Notes under the pieces: model-generated
What the model saw: the letters and a program-made list of their open reading frames with translations, nothing else
What the model was told of the DNA's origin: nothing
Databases searched by the model: none
Translations under genes and position numbers: made by a program
Shown: positions 35,871 to 44,100 of the stretch, piece by piece
Position numbering within the stretch: the stretch's first letter is position 1
Layout: every line of letters starts with the position of its first letter
NCBI GenBank assembly: GCA_018828385.1
Contig: JAHJVE010000021.1
Coordinates: 1-64,000, forward strand
Direction: 5' to 3'
Length of the DNA stretch: 64,000 bases
From: Gammaproteobacteria bacterium
GTDB lineage: Bacteria > Pseudomonadota > Gammaproteobacteria > Burkholderiales > Rhodocyclaceae

Positions 35871-36325
35871 GCGCAGGCTCCTTGCGTGCTGGCGGCGCGG
35901 ACGGGGATGCCAATCGGCTTGGGTTGTGCCGGGCCGGTGAGCAGGCGGGCGATTTCGTTCTGGTATTCGTTCCAGTCGCGGATGCCGTTGAGGACGCCGA
36001 CGAACTGGCCGTCCCGCAGGAAGACGACGGCCGGGGCGCGCGGCACGCCGTATTGCTGCATGAGGGGCGCGGAAAAATCGGGGCCGGCGACCCAGCGGGC
36101 GATCTGCGCGCCGACCGGTTTGAGCGCTTCAGGCAGGATGACGCAGGCGTCGAGGACTTCGAGATTGCGCTGCGGGTCTTCGGTGAGGAGCAGGGCGGTC
36201 AAACCGGCCGGGAATTCGGGATTGCTACGGTCAACCCGAAAAAAGCCGTGTTTTTGAAGTAATCGGCTAATGGCTGTTTCGAGTCTTTCGAGCGAGGTCG
36301 GGCCGGCTTTGAGTTCGAGGCTCAT
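35867..36325 (-). CDS. hupG: Hydrogenase assembly protein HupG (HyaE/HoxO family)
   Basis: Thioredoxin-fold chaperone without a CxxC, 152 residues. Recognisable parts are WVAGPDFSAPLMQQYGVPRAPAVVFLRDG and GVLNGIRDWNEY. HyaE/HoxO proteins bind the Tat signal of the small subunit and hold back export until cluster assembly is complete. ATG 36325 overlaps the hupF stop. A full-length antisense repeat element occupies codons about 23-35, read as FFRVDRSNP. Confidence 0.87.
   Translation of the reverse strand: MSLELKAGPTSLERLETAISRLLQKHGFFRVDRSNPEFPAGLTALLLTEDPQRNLEVLDACVILPEALKPVGAQIARWVAGPDFSAPLMQQYGVPRAPAVVFLRDGQFVGVLNGIRDWNEYQNEIARLLTGPAQPKPIGIPVRAASTQGACA
36221..36259 (+). repeat. Dispersed 38-bp repeat, copy 15 (inside hupG)
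   Basis: ATTGCTACGGTCAACCCG, A-tract and a late GAAG; middle GGCC replaced. Antisense, read as FFRVDRSNP. Confidence 0.75.
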
Positions 36326-36624
36326 GATTGTTGTGTCCTCAGGAAATCGGGGAGTTGGGGTTCGCGATCGAGATCGGCGAAGAAGGCTGAAAAATCGGTG
36401 GCGCCGGCTTGCGCGGCATCGAGCGCATCGAGGGCGGCATTGATGGCGGTAGCGCGCTCGGCGTCGATCACCTCGCGCGCTGCATCGAGAAAAGTCATGA
36501 GCCAGGTGCCCGGCAGTTGCTGGCCGACCAGACTGAGGTCGACCCGCACTTCGCCGTTGCGGCCGGCGCAGCGGGCGAAATGTTCGCCACATTCGAGCAC
36601 CTGAACGGGGATGCCGAGGCACAT
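36322..36624 (-). CDS. hupF: HypC-like hydrogenase chaperone HupF/HoxL
   Basis: The 100-residue HypC-family chaperone starts MCLGIPVQVLECG and has a longer acidic C-terminal tail than HypC. HupF/HoxL acts on the large subunit, delivering the Fe(CN)2CO group and protecting it in air. It starts 1 base after the hupD stop and overlaps hupG. It is distinct from hypC in the same locus. Confidence 0.92.
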   Translation of the reverse strand: MCLGIPVQVLECGEHFARCAGRNGEVRVDLSLVGQQLPGTWLMTFLDAAREVIDAERATAINAALDALDAAQAGATDFSAFFADLDREPQLPDFLRTQQS

Positions 36625-36625
36625 G

Positions 36626-37246
36626 TCAGGCCGTTTCCATGTTCAGGAAACGCGCGTCGCCAAGACGGTAGGCCAGCTCGGCCGGCGGCCGTTCGGATTC
36701 ATAAACGTCCATGGCCAGCGCGTTGTCAGTGATGCTTTCGCTCAGCCCGTCACGCACCCGGCCCGCCGCGCCCCACTTTTCCAGCCAGTCGAGCGCGATG
36801 TTGAGGGCCGGCACCATCTGCGCCTTGACGACATCGCGCAGACTGCCGCCGAAATCTTCGAGCTGCTCGGCTTGAACACCAACGAGGACGAGTTCGGCGG
36901 GCAATTTTTGCGTCAGTTCGGCCGCCATGAGCACTTCCTGAAAACCGGTCTGGTGCAGACTCATTTTCTTGACACCCATGAAGCGTGGCACCTGATCGCC
37001 GACCACAACGCGCAAACTGCCCGGCTCATCACCGTAATCGACAGCATCGAAAACCAGCAGGCAGTCGGCCTCCTGGACGTAGGGCAGCAGGTAGAGGCCC
37101 TGCGTGCCGCCGTCCATGACCGTCACCTGCGGCGGAAATTCCCAGCCGGCGTTAAGGGCTTCGACACAGCGCACGCCGAAACCTTCGTCGGCCCACAGGA
37201 TGTTGCCGATGCCGAGGACCAGTATGCGTTTGGGGGTCATGGCCAT
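36626..37246 (-). CDS. hupD: Hydrogenase large-subunit maturation protease HupD/HoxM
   Basis: Removes the C-terminal extension of HupL after nickel insertion. The 206-residue product has LVLGIGNILWADEGFG with a metal-sensing Glu/Asp, the mid-protein VFDAVDYGDEPG and HQTGFQEVL with the conserved His. I chose ATG 37246, which overlaps the hupC stop as TGATG and has AAGGA upstream; ATG 37240 is an alternative. The RH subunit HoxC in this window needs no such cleavage. Confidence 0.93.
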   Translation of the reverse strand: MAMTPKRILVLGIGNILWADEGFGVRCVEALNAGWEFPPQVTVMDGGTQGLYLLPYVQEADCLLVFDAVDYGDEPGSLRVVVGDQVPRFMGVKKMSLHQTGFQEVLMAAELTQKLPAELVLVGVQAEQLEDFGGSLRDVVKAQMVPALNIALDWLEKWGAAGRVRDGLSESITDNALAMDVYESERPPAELAYRLGDARFLNMETA

Positions 37247-37950
37247 CAGTCCTTGAACATCCGCCAGCCGGAGATCATCGTGGAAATCAGCGACTGCCGG
37301 CTCATGATGTCCTCGCGGATAGCCGCGTAGACATGCACCAGCACGAAAGTCATCATGATCCACATGCCCAGCCGGTGCAGGTTATGCACCTGCATCGAGC
37401 CACCGAGGGCCGGAATGACCCAGCCGAACAGCGTGTCTTGCCAGCTGCCCAGCCCGGCGCCTTCGCTGTACAGCGCGAAGCCGGTGAACAGCATGCCAAC
37501 AGCCAGGATCGTGAAGAAGAAGAACATCATGAGCTGCGCCATCGGATTGTGGCCGACGTACTTCTTTGGCGTCTTTTCGAGGAACAGATACCAGCGCAGC
37601 TCGAAGAAGACTTCGCTCCACCATTGCGGATTGGTGATCGGCAGCCGGAAGATCTGCTTGGCGTGGTGATTGCCGACGAAGGCCCAGTACACCCGCCCGA
37701 GCAGGCCGACAGCAAAGATGTAGGCCGCTGCGAAATGGGCGAAACGGATGTAGCCCATCAGGAAGTTGTCCGACGCTTCGCCGGGCATCGTCGGCAAGGG
37801 TTTGCCGATGAAATACCCGGTTACCGCCAGCACTACCATAGCCAGCGCATTGATCCAGTGCCACAGGCGGACCGGGGCTTCGTAGACATAGATCGAACGG
37901 ACTTGTTTACCGTGCCTTTCGGCTTCCAGCATGTCCTGTTGAGAGAGCAT
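37246..37950 (-). CDS. hupC: Hydrogenase b-type cytochrome subunit HupC/HoxZ
   Basis: Di-haem membrane cytochrome b that anchors the uptake hydrogenase and passes electrons to quinone. The 234-residue product has four hydrophobic segments and histidines in RLWHWINAL, RFAHFAAAY, and HNLHRLGMW plus VLVHVYAAI that fit the haem ligands. The ribosome site is strong (AAAGGAGG). It follows hupL and overlaps hupD. Confidence 0.95.
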   Translation of the reverse strand: MLSQQDMLEAERHGKQVRSIYVYEAPVRLWHWINALAMVVLAVTGYFIGKPLPTMPGEASDNFLMGYIRFAHFAAAYIFAVGLLGRVYWAFVGNHHAKQIFRLPITNPQWWSEVFFELRWYLFLEKTPKKYVGHNPMAQLMMFFFFTILAVGMLFTGFALYSEGAGLGSWQDTLFGWVIPALGGSMQVHNLHRLGMWIMMTFVLVHVYAAIREDIMSRQSLISTMISGWRMFKD

Positions 37951-37972
37951 GATTGCCTCCTTTCCGGACCGC

Positions 37973-39763
37973 TTAGCGGACCTTGACCGACGTCATTTCC
38001 TGTCCGTCCGGGCTCATCACGTGCGTCGAGCAGGCCAGGCAGGGATCGAAGGAATGCAGCGTGCGCAGGATTTCGAGCGGCTCATCAGCCTTGGCCACCG
38101 GGGTGTCCATCAGCGCCGCTTCAAACGCGCCGATCTGGCCCTTGTGGTCACGCGGACCGCCGTTCCAGGTGGTCGGCACGACGCACTGGTAGTTGTCGAT
38201 CTTGGTGTCCTTGATCTTGATCCAGTGACCCAGCGCGCCGCGCGGGGCCTCGGTGAAACCGGCGCCCATTGCTTCCTTCGGCCAGGTGCTCGGCTCCCAT
38301 TTCTCGATGTTGGCCGTGTTGAGGTCGCCGGCCTTGAGGTTGGTCATCAGCTTGTCGAAGAAATAGGACATCTTGTGCGCCGCCCACTGGCATTCCAGAC
38401 CGCGCGCCGCGGTACGGCCCAGCGTCGAGAACAGGGCGGTGACCGGGACGTCGAGTTCCTTGAGCAGGGCATCGACCGGATCCTTGAATTCCTTGTTGCC
38501 CTGGGCGTAGCCGATGATGTAGCGGGCCAGCGGGCCGACTTCCATGGCGTGGCCGCGCCAGCGCGGGGCCTTGATCCACGAGTACTTGCCGCCTTCGTCG
38601 AGTTCCTTGATGTTGGTCTTGGTGCCCTTGGTGTTCGGGCCGAGCACGAAGCTCGGTTCGGTGACGCCGTCGAAGGGGTGCAGGCCCTTGCTTTCGTCGG
38701 CGTATTTGTACCAGGAGTGATTCACGTATTCCTGGATCTGCTCCGGGTCCTTGAGGTCAATTTCATGGACCTTGGACAGGTCGCCGTTGATGATGGCGCC
38801 GCGCGGCAGCAGCAGGTTGCCGGCCGAGTAGTCGTTGGCCTTGTCCGGGATATCGCCATAGGACATGACGTTCTTCGACGACAGACCGCCACCGTGCAGC
38901 CAGCCCTTGTAGAACTTGGCGATGGCGATCAGGTCTGGGATGTAGACCTGCTCGGTGAACTCGATTGAGCGGTCGATGATGCTCTTGACCAGATTCAGGC
39001 GCTCCATGTTCACCGCGCCGACCGCCCCCGTGCCTTCCATGTTGATGGCGCAGGGCACGCCGCCAACCAGCCAGTTCGGGTGCGGGTTCTTGCCACCGAA
39101 GATGGTGTGCACCTTGACGATTTCCTTCTGGAAATCGAGGGCTTCGAGGTAGTGAGCCACCGCCATCAGGTTGGCTTCGGGCGGCAGCTTGTAGGCCGGG
39201 TTGCCCCAGTAGCCGTTCATGAAGGGGCCAAGCTGGCCTGATTCGACAAATTTCTTGAGGCGATTCTGAATGTCGCGGAAGTAGCCCGGCGACGACAGCG
39301 GCCAGCTCGAAATGCTCTGGGCCAGCGCCGAGGTGGCTTTCGGATCGGCCTTCAGGGCCGAGACGACATCAACCCAGTCGAGCGCATGCAAGTGATAAAA
39401 GTGCACCAGATGGTCATGCACCTGCAGGTTGAGCTGCATGATGTTGCGGATGCTGTTGGCGTTTTCCGGGATCTTGATGTTGAGTGCATCCTCGACGGCG
39501 CGCACCGAGGTCAGCGCGTGGGTGCCGGTACAGACGCCGCAGATGCGCTCGGTGAAGGCCCAGGCATCACGCGGATCGCGGCCCTTGAGGATGACTTCGA
39601 GACCGCGCCACATGGTGCCGGTCGACACGGCGTTGCGGATGACGTTCTTGTCGTCGAGATTGACTTCCACCCGCAGGTGGCCTTCGATGCGGCAGACCGG
39701 GTCTACGACGACGCGCTTGCCGGAGTTGTCGAGCTTGAAGCCCTGAGTTTCGTAAGCAGCCAT
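37973..39763 (-). CDS. hupL: Uptake [NiFe]-hydrogenase large subunit HupL/HoxG
   Basis: Catalytic subunit holding the NiFe(CN)2CO centre, 596 residues. Ligand pairs are RICGVC near residue 75 and DPCLAC near the C terminus. After the conserved STH the protein continues with a 15-residue tail ([15 protein letters not shown]) to be cut by HupD. The N-terminal [15 protein letters not shown] is standard for group 1. It starts 3 bases after hupS and is exported with it through the Tat pathway. No repeat copy is embedded in this gene. Confidence 0.96.
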   Translation of the reverse strand: MAAYETQGFKLDNSGKRVVVDPVCRIEGHLRVEVNLDDKNVIRNAVSTGTMWRGLEVILKGRDPRDAWAFTERICGVCTGTHALTSVRAVEDALNIKIPENANSIRNIMQLNLQVHDHLVHFYHLHALDWVDVVSALKADPKATSALAQSISSWPLSSPGYFRDIQNRLKKFVESGQLGPFMNGYWGNPAYKLPPEANLMAVAHYLEALDFQKEIVKVHTIFGGKNPHPNWLVGGVPCAINMEGTGAVGAVNMERLNLVKSIIDRSIEFTEQVYIPDLIAIAKFYKGWLHGGGLSSKNVMSYGDIPDKANDYSAGNLLLPRGAIINGDLSKVHEIDLKDPEQIQEYVNHSWYKYADESKGLHPFDGVTEPSFVLGPNTKGTKTNIKELDEGGKYSWIKAPRWRGHAMEVGPLARYIIGYAQGNKEFKDPVDALLKELDVPVTALFSTLGRTAARGLECQWAAHKMSYFFDKLMTNLKAGDLNTANIEKWEPSTWPKEAMGAGFTEAPRGALGHWIKIKDTKIDNYQCVVPTTWNGGPRDHKGQIGAFEAALMDTPVAKADEPLEILRTLHSFDPCLACSTHVMSPDGQEMTSVKVR

Positions 39764-39766
39764 TTT

Positions 39767-40861
39767 TTACTTTTCCCCCTCTTTTTCCGGTTGACCGTGG
39801 GAAGTCGAACTCCGCGCCCTCGCCAATGCCGAGACGGCGGCATGGGCAGCAATCGCGGCGCCGACCGTACCGGCGGCAGCCTTGCCGATGGTGTCGGCAT
39901 TGGCTTCGACGCCAAACTGCTTGATGTCGGTCACCCGGTCGTAGAAGCTGCCCTTGTCCCAGAACCCCTCTTCGGAACAGCCAATACAGCCGTGGCCGGA
40001 CTGCACCGGCCAGCTGACGCCGCCGTTCCAGCGCATCGAGGAACAGGCGTTGTAAGTCGTCGGCCCCTTGCAGCCCATCTTGTACAGGCAGTGCCCCTTG
40101 CGCGAACCTTCGTCATCCCAGGCTTCGGCGAACTGGCCGGCATCGAAGTGGCCACGGCGATAACACTTGTCGTGGATGCGCTGGCCGTAGAACATTTTCG
40201 GCCGGCCCTGGCGGTCGAGTTCGGGAATCCGGTCGAAAGTCAGCATGTAGGTGACGACGCCGGTCATGACTTCGGCGATCGGCGGGCAACCCGGGACGTT
40301 GATGATCGGCTTGCCGGAAATGACTTTATGCACCGGCGTCGCACGCGTCGGGTTCGGCTTGGCGGCCTGGACGCAGCCGTAGGAAGCACAGGCCCCCCAG
40401 GAAATGATCGCCTTGGCGTCAGCACAGGTTTCCTTGAGCACTTCGACGAAGGGACGACCACCGTGAATGCAGAACATGCCGTCCTCGTTGAGCGGCGGAT
40501 TGCCCTCAACGGCGACGATGTAATTACCTTTGTACTTTTTCTTGACCTCTTCGATGATCGCCTCGGCCTGATGGCCGGCGGCAGCCATCAGCGTGTCGTC
40601 GTAGTCGAGCGAGAGCATCGAGAGCACGACATCCTTGGTCAGCGGATGCGCCGAGCGGATGAAGGATTCGGAGCAGCAGGTGCATTCCAGGCCATGTAGC
40701 CAGATCACCGGCGTCCGCGCCTTGGTTTCCAGCGCATGCGCGATGCGCGGCGCAGCGGCGCTGCCCAACCCGAGCGATGTCGCGGTCAGGCTGCAGAATT
40801 TGAGAAAGCTGCGCCGGGTAATCCCCTGGCGGCGCAACACTTCATAAAAGGTTTCGGTCAC
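39767..40861 (-). CDS. hupS: Oxygen-tolerant-type uptake [NiFe]-hydrogenase small subunit HupS/HoxK
   Basis: Fe-S subunit that carries electrons from the NiFe site to HupC. The 364-residue product starts at GTG 40861 (GGGGGA upstream), giving [13 protein letters not shown] and the Tat motif RRSFLKFC. Around the proximal cluster there are six cysteines (60, 62, 63, 158, 163, 192; ECTCCSE and CASYGCVQ), where standard enzymes have Gly at two of them. This is the known signature of the [4Fe-3S] cluster in oxygen-tolerant group 1d enzymes. A hydrophobic C-terminal helix (~320-345) anchors it. The last residues ([10 protein letters not shown]) come from a repeat element. Confidence 0.95.
   Translation of the reverse strand: MTETFYEVLRRQGITRRSFLKFCSLTATSLGLGSAAAPRIAHALETKARTPVIWLHGLECTCCSESFIRSAHPLTKDVVLSMLSLDYDDTLMAAAGHQAEAIIEEVKKKYKGNYIVAVEGNPPLNEDGMFCIHGGRPFVEVLKETCADAKAIISWGACASYGCVQAAKPNPTRATPVHKVISGKPIINVPGCPPIAEVMTGVVTYMLTFDRIPELDRQGRPKMFYGQRIHDKCYRRGHFDAGQFAEAWDDEGSRKGHCLYKMGCKGPTTYNACSSMRWNGGVSWPVQSGHGCIGCSEEGFWDKGSFYDRVTDIKQFGVEANADTIGKAAAGTVGAAIAAHAAVSALARARSSTSHGQPEKEGEK
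39781..39803 (-). repeat. Dispersed repeat, copy 16 (3' end of hupS)
   Basis: CACGGTCAACCGG and first A-tract present. Sense but in a second frame, read as HGQPEK. It forms the end of the protein. Confidence 0.7.
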
Positions 40862-40907
40862 TGGTATGTCCCCCGTTGGTTTTGTTGCCACGTAGGGGAA
40901 CTGCTAC

Positions 40908-40922
40908 GCAAAGCATGTGCCA
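40908..40922 (-). promoter_or_regulatory. Sigma-54 (-24/-12) promoter of the hupS operon
   Basis: On the minus strand TGGCAC (40922-40917), five bases, then TTGC (40911-40908), an exact match to the -24/-12 consensus. Transcription would start near 40895, about 35 bases before the hupS GTG. The matching activator HoxA is encoded in the same locus. Confidence 0.85.
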
Positions 40923-40945
40923 TACACAGCCAGTGATCGAATTAT

Positions 40946-40961
40946 CGATTGGAATCAATCG
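40946..40961. promoter_or_regulatory. Inverted repeat upstream of the sigma-54 promoter
   Basis: CGATTG-GAAT-CAATCG, 24 bases upstream of the -24 element. It could bind HoxA or a bending protein; an IHF-like half-match overlaps it but has one base too many in the spacer. Confidence 0.4.
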
Positions 40962-41067
40962 TCTTGGCGGCGCTGCCCGGGTAACGGCAAGACGCCGGAA
41001 GGGAGAATAATGGTCATAACAAGTCCACGGTGGAAAGCAAGCTTCCATACCCTGTTCCCATGCTCGT

Positions 41068-41081
41068 TTGACCCGGGTCAA
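41068..41081. promoter_or_regulatory. Perfect 14-bp palindrome before the CBS/PAS/GGDEF/EAL gene
   Basis: TTGACCCGGGTCAA, 36-49 bases before the ATG of the multidomain gene. A plausible operator; regulator unknown. Confidence 0.4.
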
Positions 41082-41116
41082 TCGGCAACCGGAAGGATTC
41101 GTTCTAGAATCCGCCG

Positions 41117-44100
41117 ATGAAAAGAAAACGCGCGGCCCGCGTCGCCGAACTGATATCCAGCCAAAGCGATCGCGTCGAACCCGGCCTCAGCCTGCGCGAG
41201 GTCGCTTCGCACATGCTCGCCGCCAAGGTTTCGTCGGTCATCGTCGTCGAGTCGGAGGCCATTCTCGGCATCATCACCGAGCGCGACATCGTGCGCGCCA
41301 TGCGCCAGCATTGCTCGCCGGACCAGACAGCCAGCGACATCATGAGCAGCCCGGTGCATAGCGTACCGGCCGCCACGCCCTTCCAGCAGGCCTACCGCCT
41401 GGCCGTCAGTTTCGGCATCCGGCGCATCGTGGTCACCGACGAGGCCGGCCTGCCACTGGGAATCGTCAGCGAATCGGATTTTCGCCGCCATCTCGGCGCC
41501 GATTTTTTCCTTCAGCTCAACAGCACCGACACGCTGATGGAACGCACCTTTCCGCGCCTGCCGGCCAGCGCCAGCCTGGAGGATGCCCTGGCGGCGATGG
41601 AGGCCGTCGGCGCCAGTTGCATTTTTGTCATTGCAGGCCGGCGGCCGCTCGGCATCGTGACCGAACATGACATCGTCCGCTTCTTTCTCGACGACCCACG
41701 CGGCCCGACCCTCGGTCAGGTCATGTCGCGGCCGGCCGTCTGCATCGGCTTCGACCGCCCGCTGGCCGAAGCCGCGCAACTCATGCTCGATCACGACATC
41801 CGCCATCTGGCGGTGGTCGATGCGGCCGGCGATCTGGTCGGCCTGCTCTCCGAACATACGCTGATCAGCCCGCTCAGCCTCGGGCTGGACAACGCACTCG
41901 GCGAGCAGCAGTCGCTGCTGCACTCACGCGAGCGGATTCAGGAAGAAACCGCCCGCAACGAACGCTACCAGCGCGCCCTGCTCGACAACTTTCCATTCCT
42001 GGTCTGGCTCAAGGACACCGAATCGCGCTTTCTGACCACCAACCGGGCCTTTGCCGAAAGCGTCGAGCTACCCAACGCCAGCGCCATCGTCGGCAAGAGC
42101 GATCTTGATTTCTGGCCCGCCGACATGGCCGGGCATTTCCGGGCCGACGACGCCGAAGTCATGGCCTCGCGACAGAACAAGGTCGTCGTCGAGCCGATCA
42201 TCATCAAGGGCCGGACGATCTGGCACGAAACCTACAAAGCGCCGGTCGTCGGCGACGACGGCACCTTGCTCGGCACCGTCGGCTTCGCCCGCGACATCTC
42301 GGCGCGCCGACGCAGCGAAAATGCCGAGCATCTGCGCAACGCCGCACTGGCCGCAATGATCAGCGGTGATTCGCTGTTCACCGCCCTCGACCTGTTGGTC
42401 AGATCGATCGAGGCCGAGATGCCGGACTGGCGCTGCGCGATCATGCTCAGCGACGAAACCGGACAACACCTGACACTGGGTGCCGCCCCCAGCCTGCCCG
42501 CCGGGTACGCTGCCGCCATCGACGGCATGCCGATCAGGGAAGGCGTCGGCTCGTGCAGCACGGCAGCGGCCACCCGGCAGCGCGTCGTCATCGAAAACGT
42601 CTTCAACCATCCCTACTGCCCTGCCCCCCACGAACTGCCCCGCCTGGGCGAGTTCTCGGCCTGCTGGTCAGACCCCATCATCGGGCGCGACGGCCTGTTG
42701 CTCGGCACCTTCGCGGCCTATCACCGTGCCCCGGCCCACCCGCAGGAGCATGACCTCGGATTTCTCACCCAGGCCTGTCAGCTCGCCGCGCTGCTCATTG
42801 ACCATCAGCACCGCGCGCAGGAACTGGGCAAGAGCCTGGAAACTTTCCACGGCATTTTCAACAGCACCAGCGAAGCACTCTTCATTCAGGCCGAAGACGG
42901 CACTTTTCTCGACGTCAACACCGTTGCCGAGCAGCTTTCCGGCATGTCGCGCGAGCAGTTGATCGGCCTGCACCACAGCGCCATGATCCAGCCCGGGCTG
43001 ACCGATGCGGCCAGCGTCGATCGGTACATTGCCGCCACCCTGGCCGGCACACCGCAGACTTTCGAAATCCTCGCCAAAAACACCGGCGGGCGCGTTTTTC
43101 CGGTCGAAATCCGCCTGCATGCTTCCCGATACTTCGGCCGTCCGGCCGTCATCGCCTCGGCCATCGACATCTCGGAACGCAAGAACACCGAAATACGCCT
43201 TGAAATCGAGCACGACATCGCCCAGGCGCTGGCCGCCGGGCAGCAACGCGAAGCCGTGCTGCAGGCGCTGCTCGAGGCCACCCTGCGCTTTCCCGACATC
43301 GATGCCGGCTGCCTGCACTGGCGGGAAGCCGATGGCAGTTACCGCCTGCTCGCCCACGCCGGCGTTTCCGTCGAGTTTGCCGAGCGGCTGGCCCGACTCG
43401 ACGCCGACAGCCCCTTCGCCGACTTGGCTGAGGCCGGCGGAACAATCTGCAATTGCCGGGAGCCGAGCGATCATTGCGCCGACCCCGGCTTCCTCGACAG
43501 CGCTGCCATCGCCCGGGAAGGGTTGAGCTGCCTGGCAACACTGCCCATCATGCTGGCCGGCCAGCCGGCCGCCGGCGTCACCCTGGGCAGTCGGCAGCAA
43601 ACCGGCATCCTGGCCTCGACACTGCGCTCGCTCGACCTGCTCGGCAGCCATTTCAGCCAAACCTTGCTGCAGCTCGCCGCCCAGGAAGAAGCCCGCCGCC
43701 TGCAACAGAACCTCAGCGGCCTGTTCGACGTACTGACCGATTTCATTTTCATCCTCGACGAAAGCGGCCGCATCCTGCATTACAACCGGGCCGTTGCCGA
43801 CGGTCTCGGATACGGCCCCGACAAGCTGCTCGGCCAGCCGATTGCTACGGTCAACCCGGAAAATCTGCAAAAAATCGCCAACGACAGCATGATCGACGTC
43901 ATCGCCGGCCGCCGCATCAGCTGTCCGCTCCCCATCCTGCACGCCAATGGCCAGCAGGTCATGATCGAAATGCGCATCACGCATGGCTACTGGAACGGCC
44001 TCCCGGCGCTCATCGTCACCTCGCAGGACATCACCGAGCGCCTCGCCGCCGAAGAGCGCCAGCAACTGGCCGCCAGCGTCTTCGACAACGCCCATGAAGG

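Noticed and set aside
40953-40967. IHF site upstream of hupS
   Set aside because: ATCAA and TTG parts are separated by five bases rather than four; noted only as a near match.
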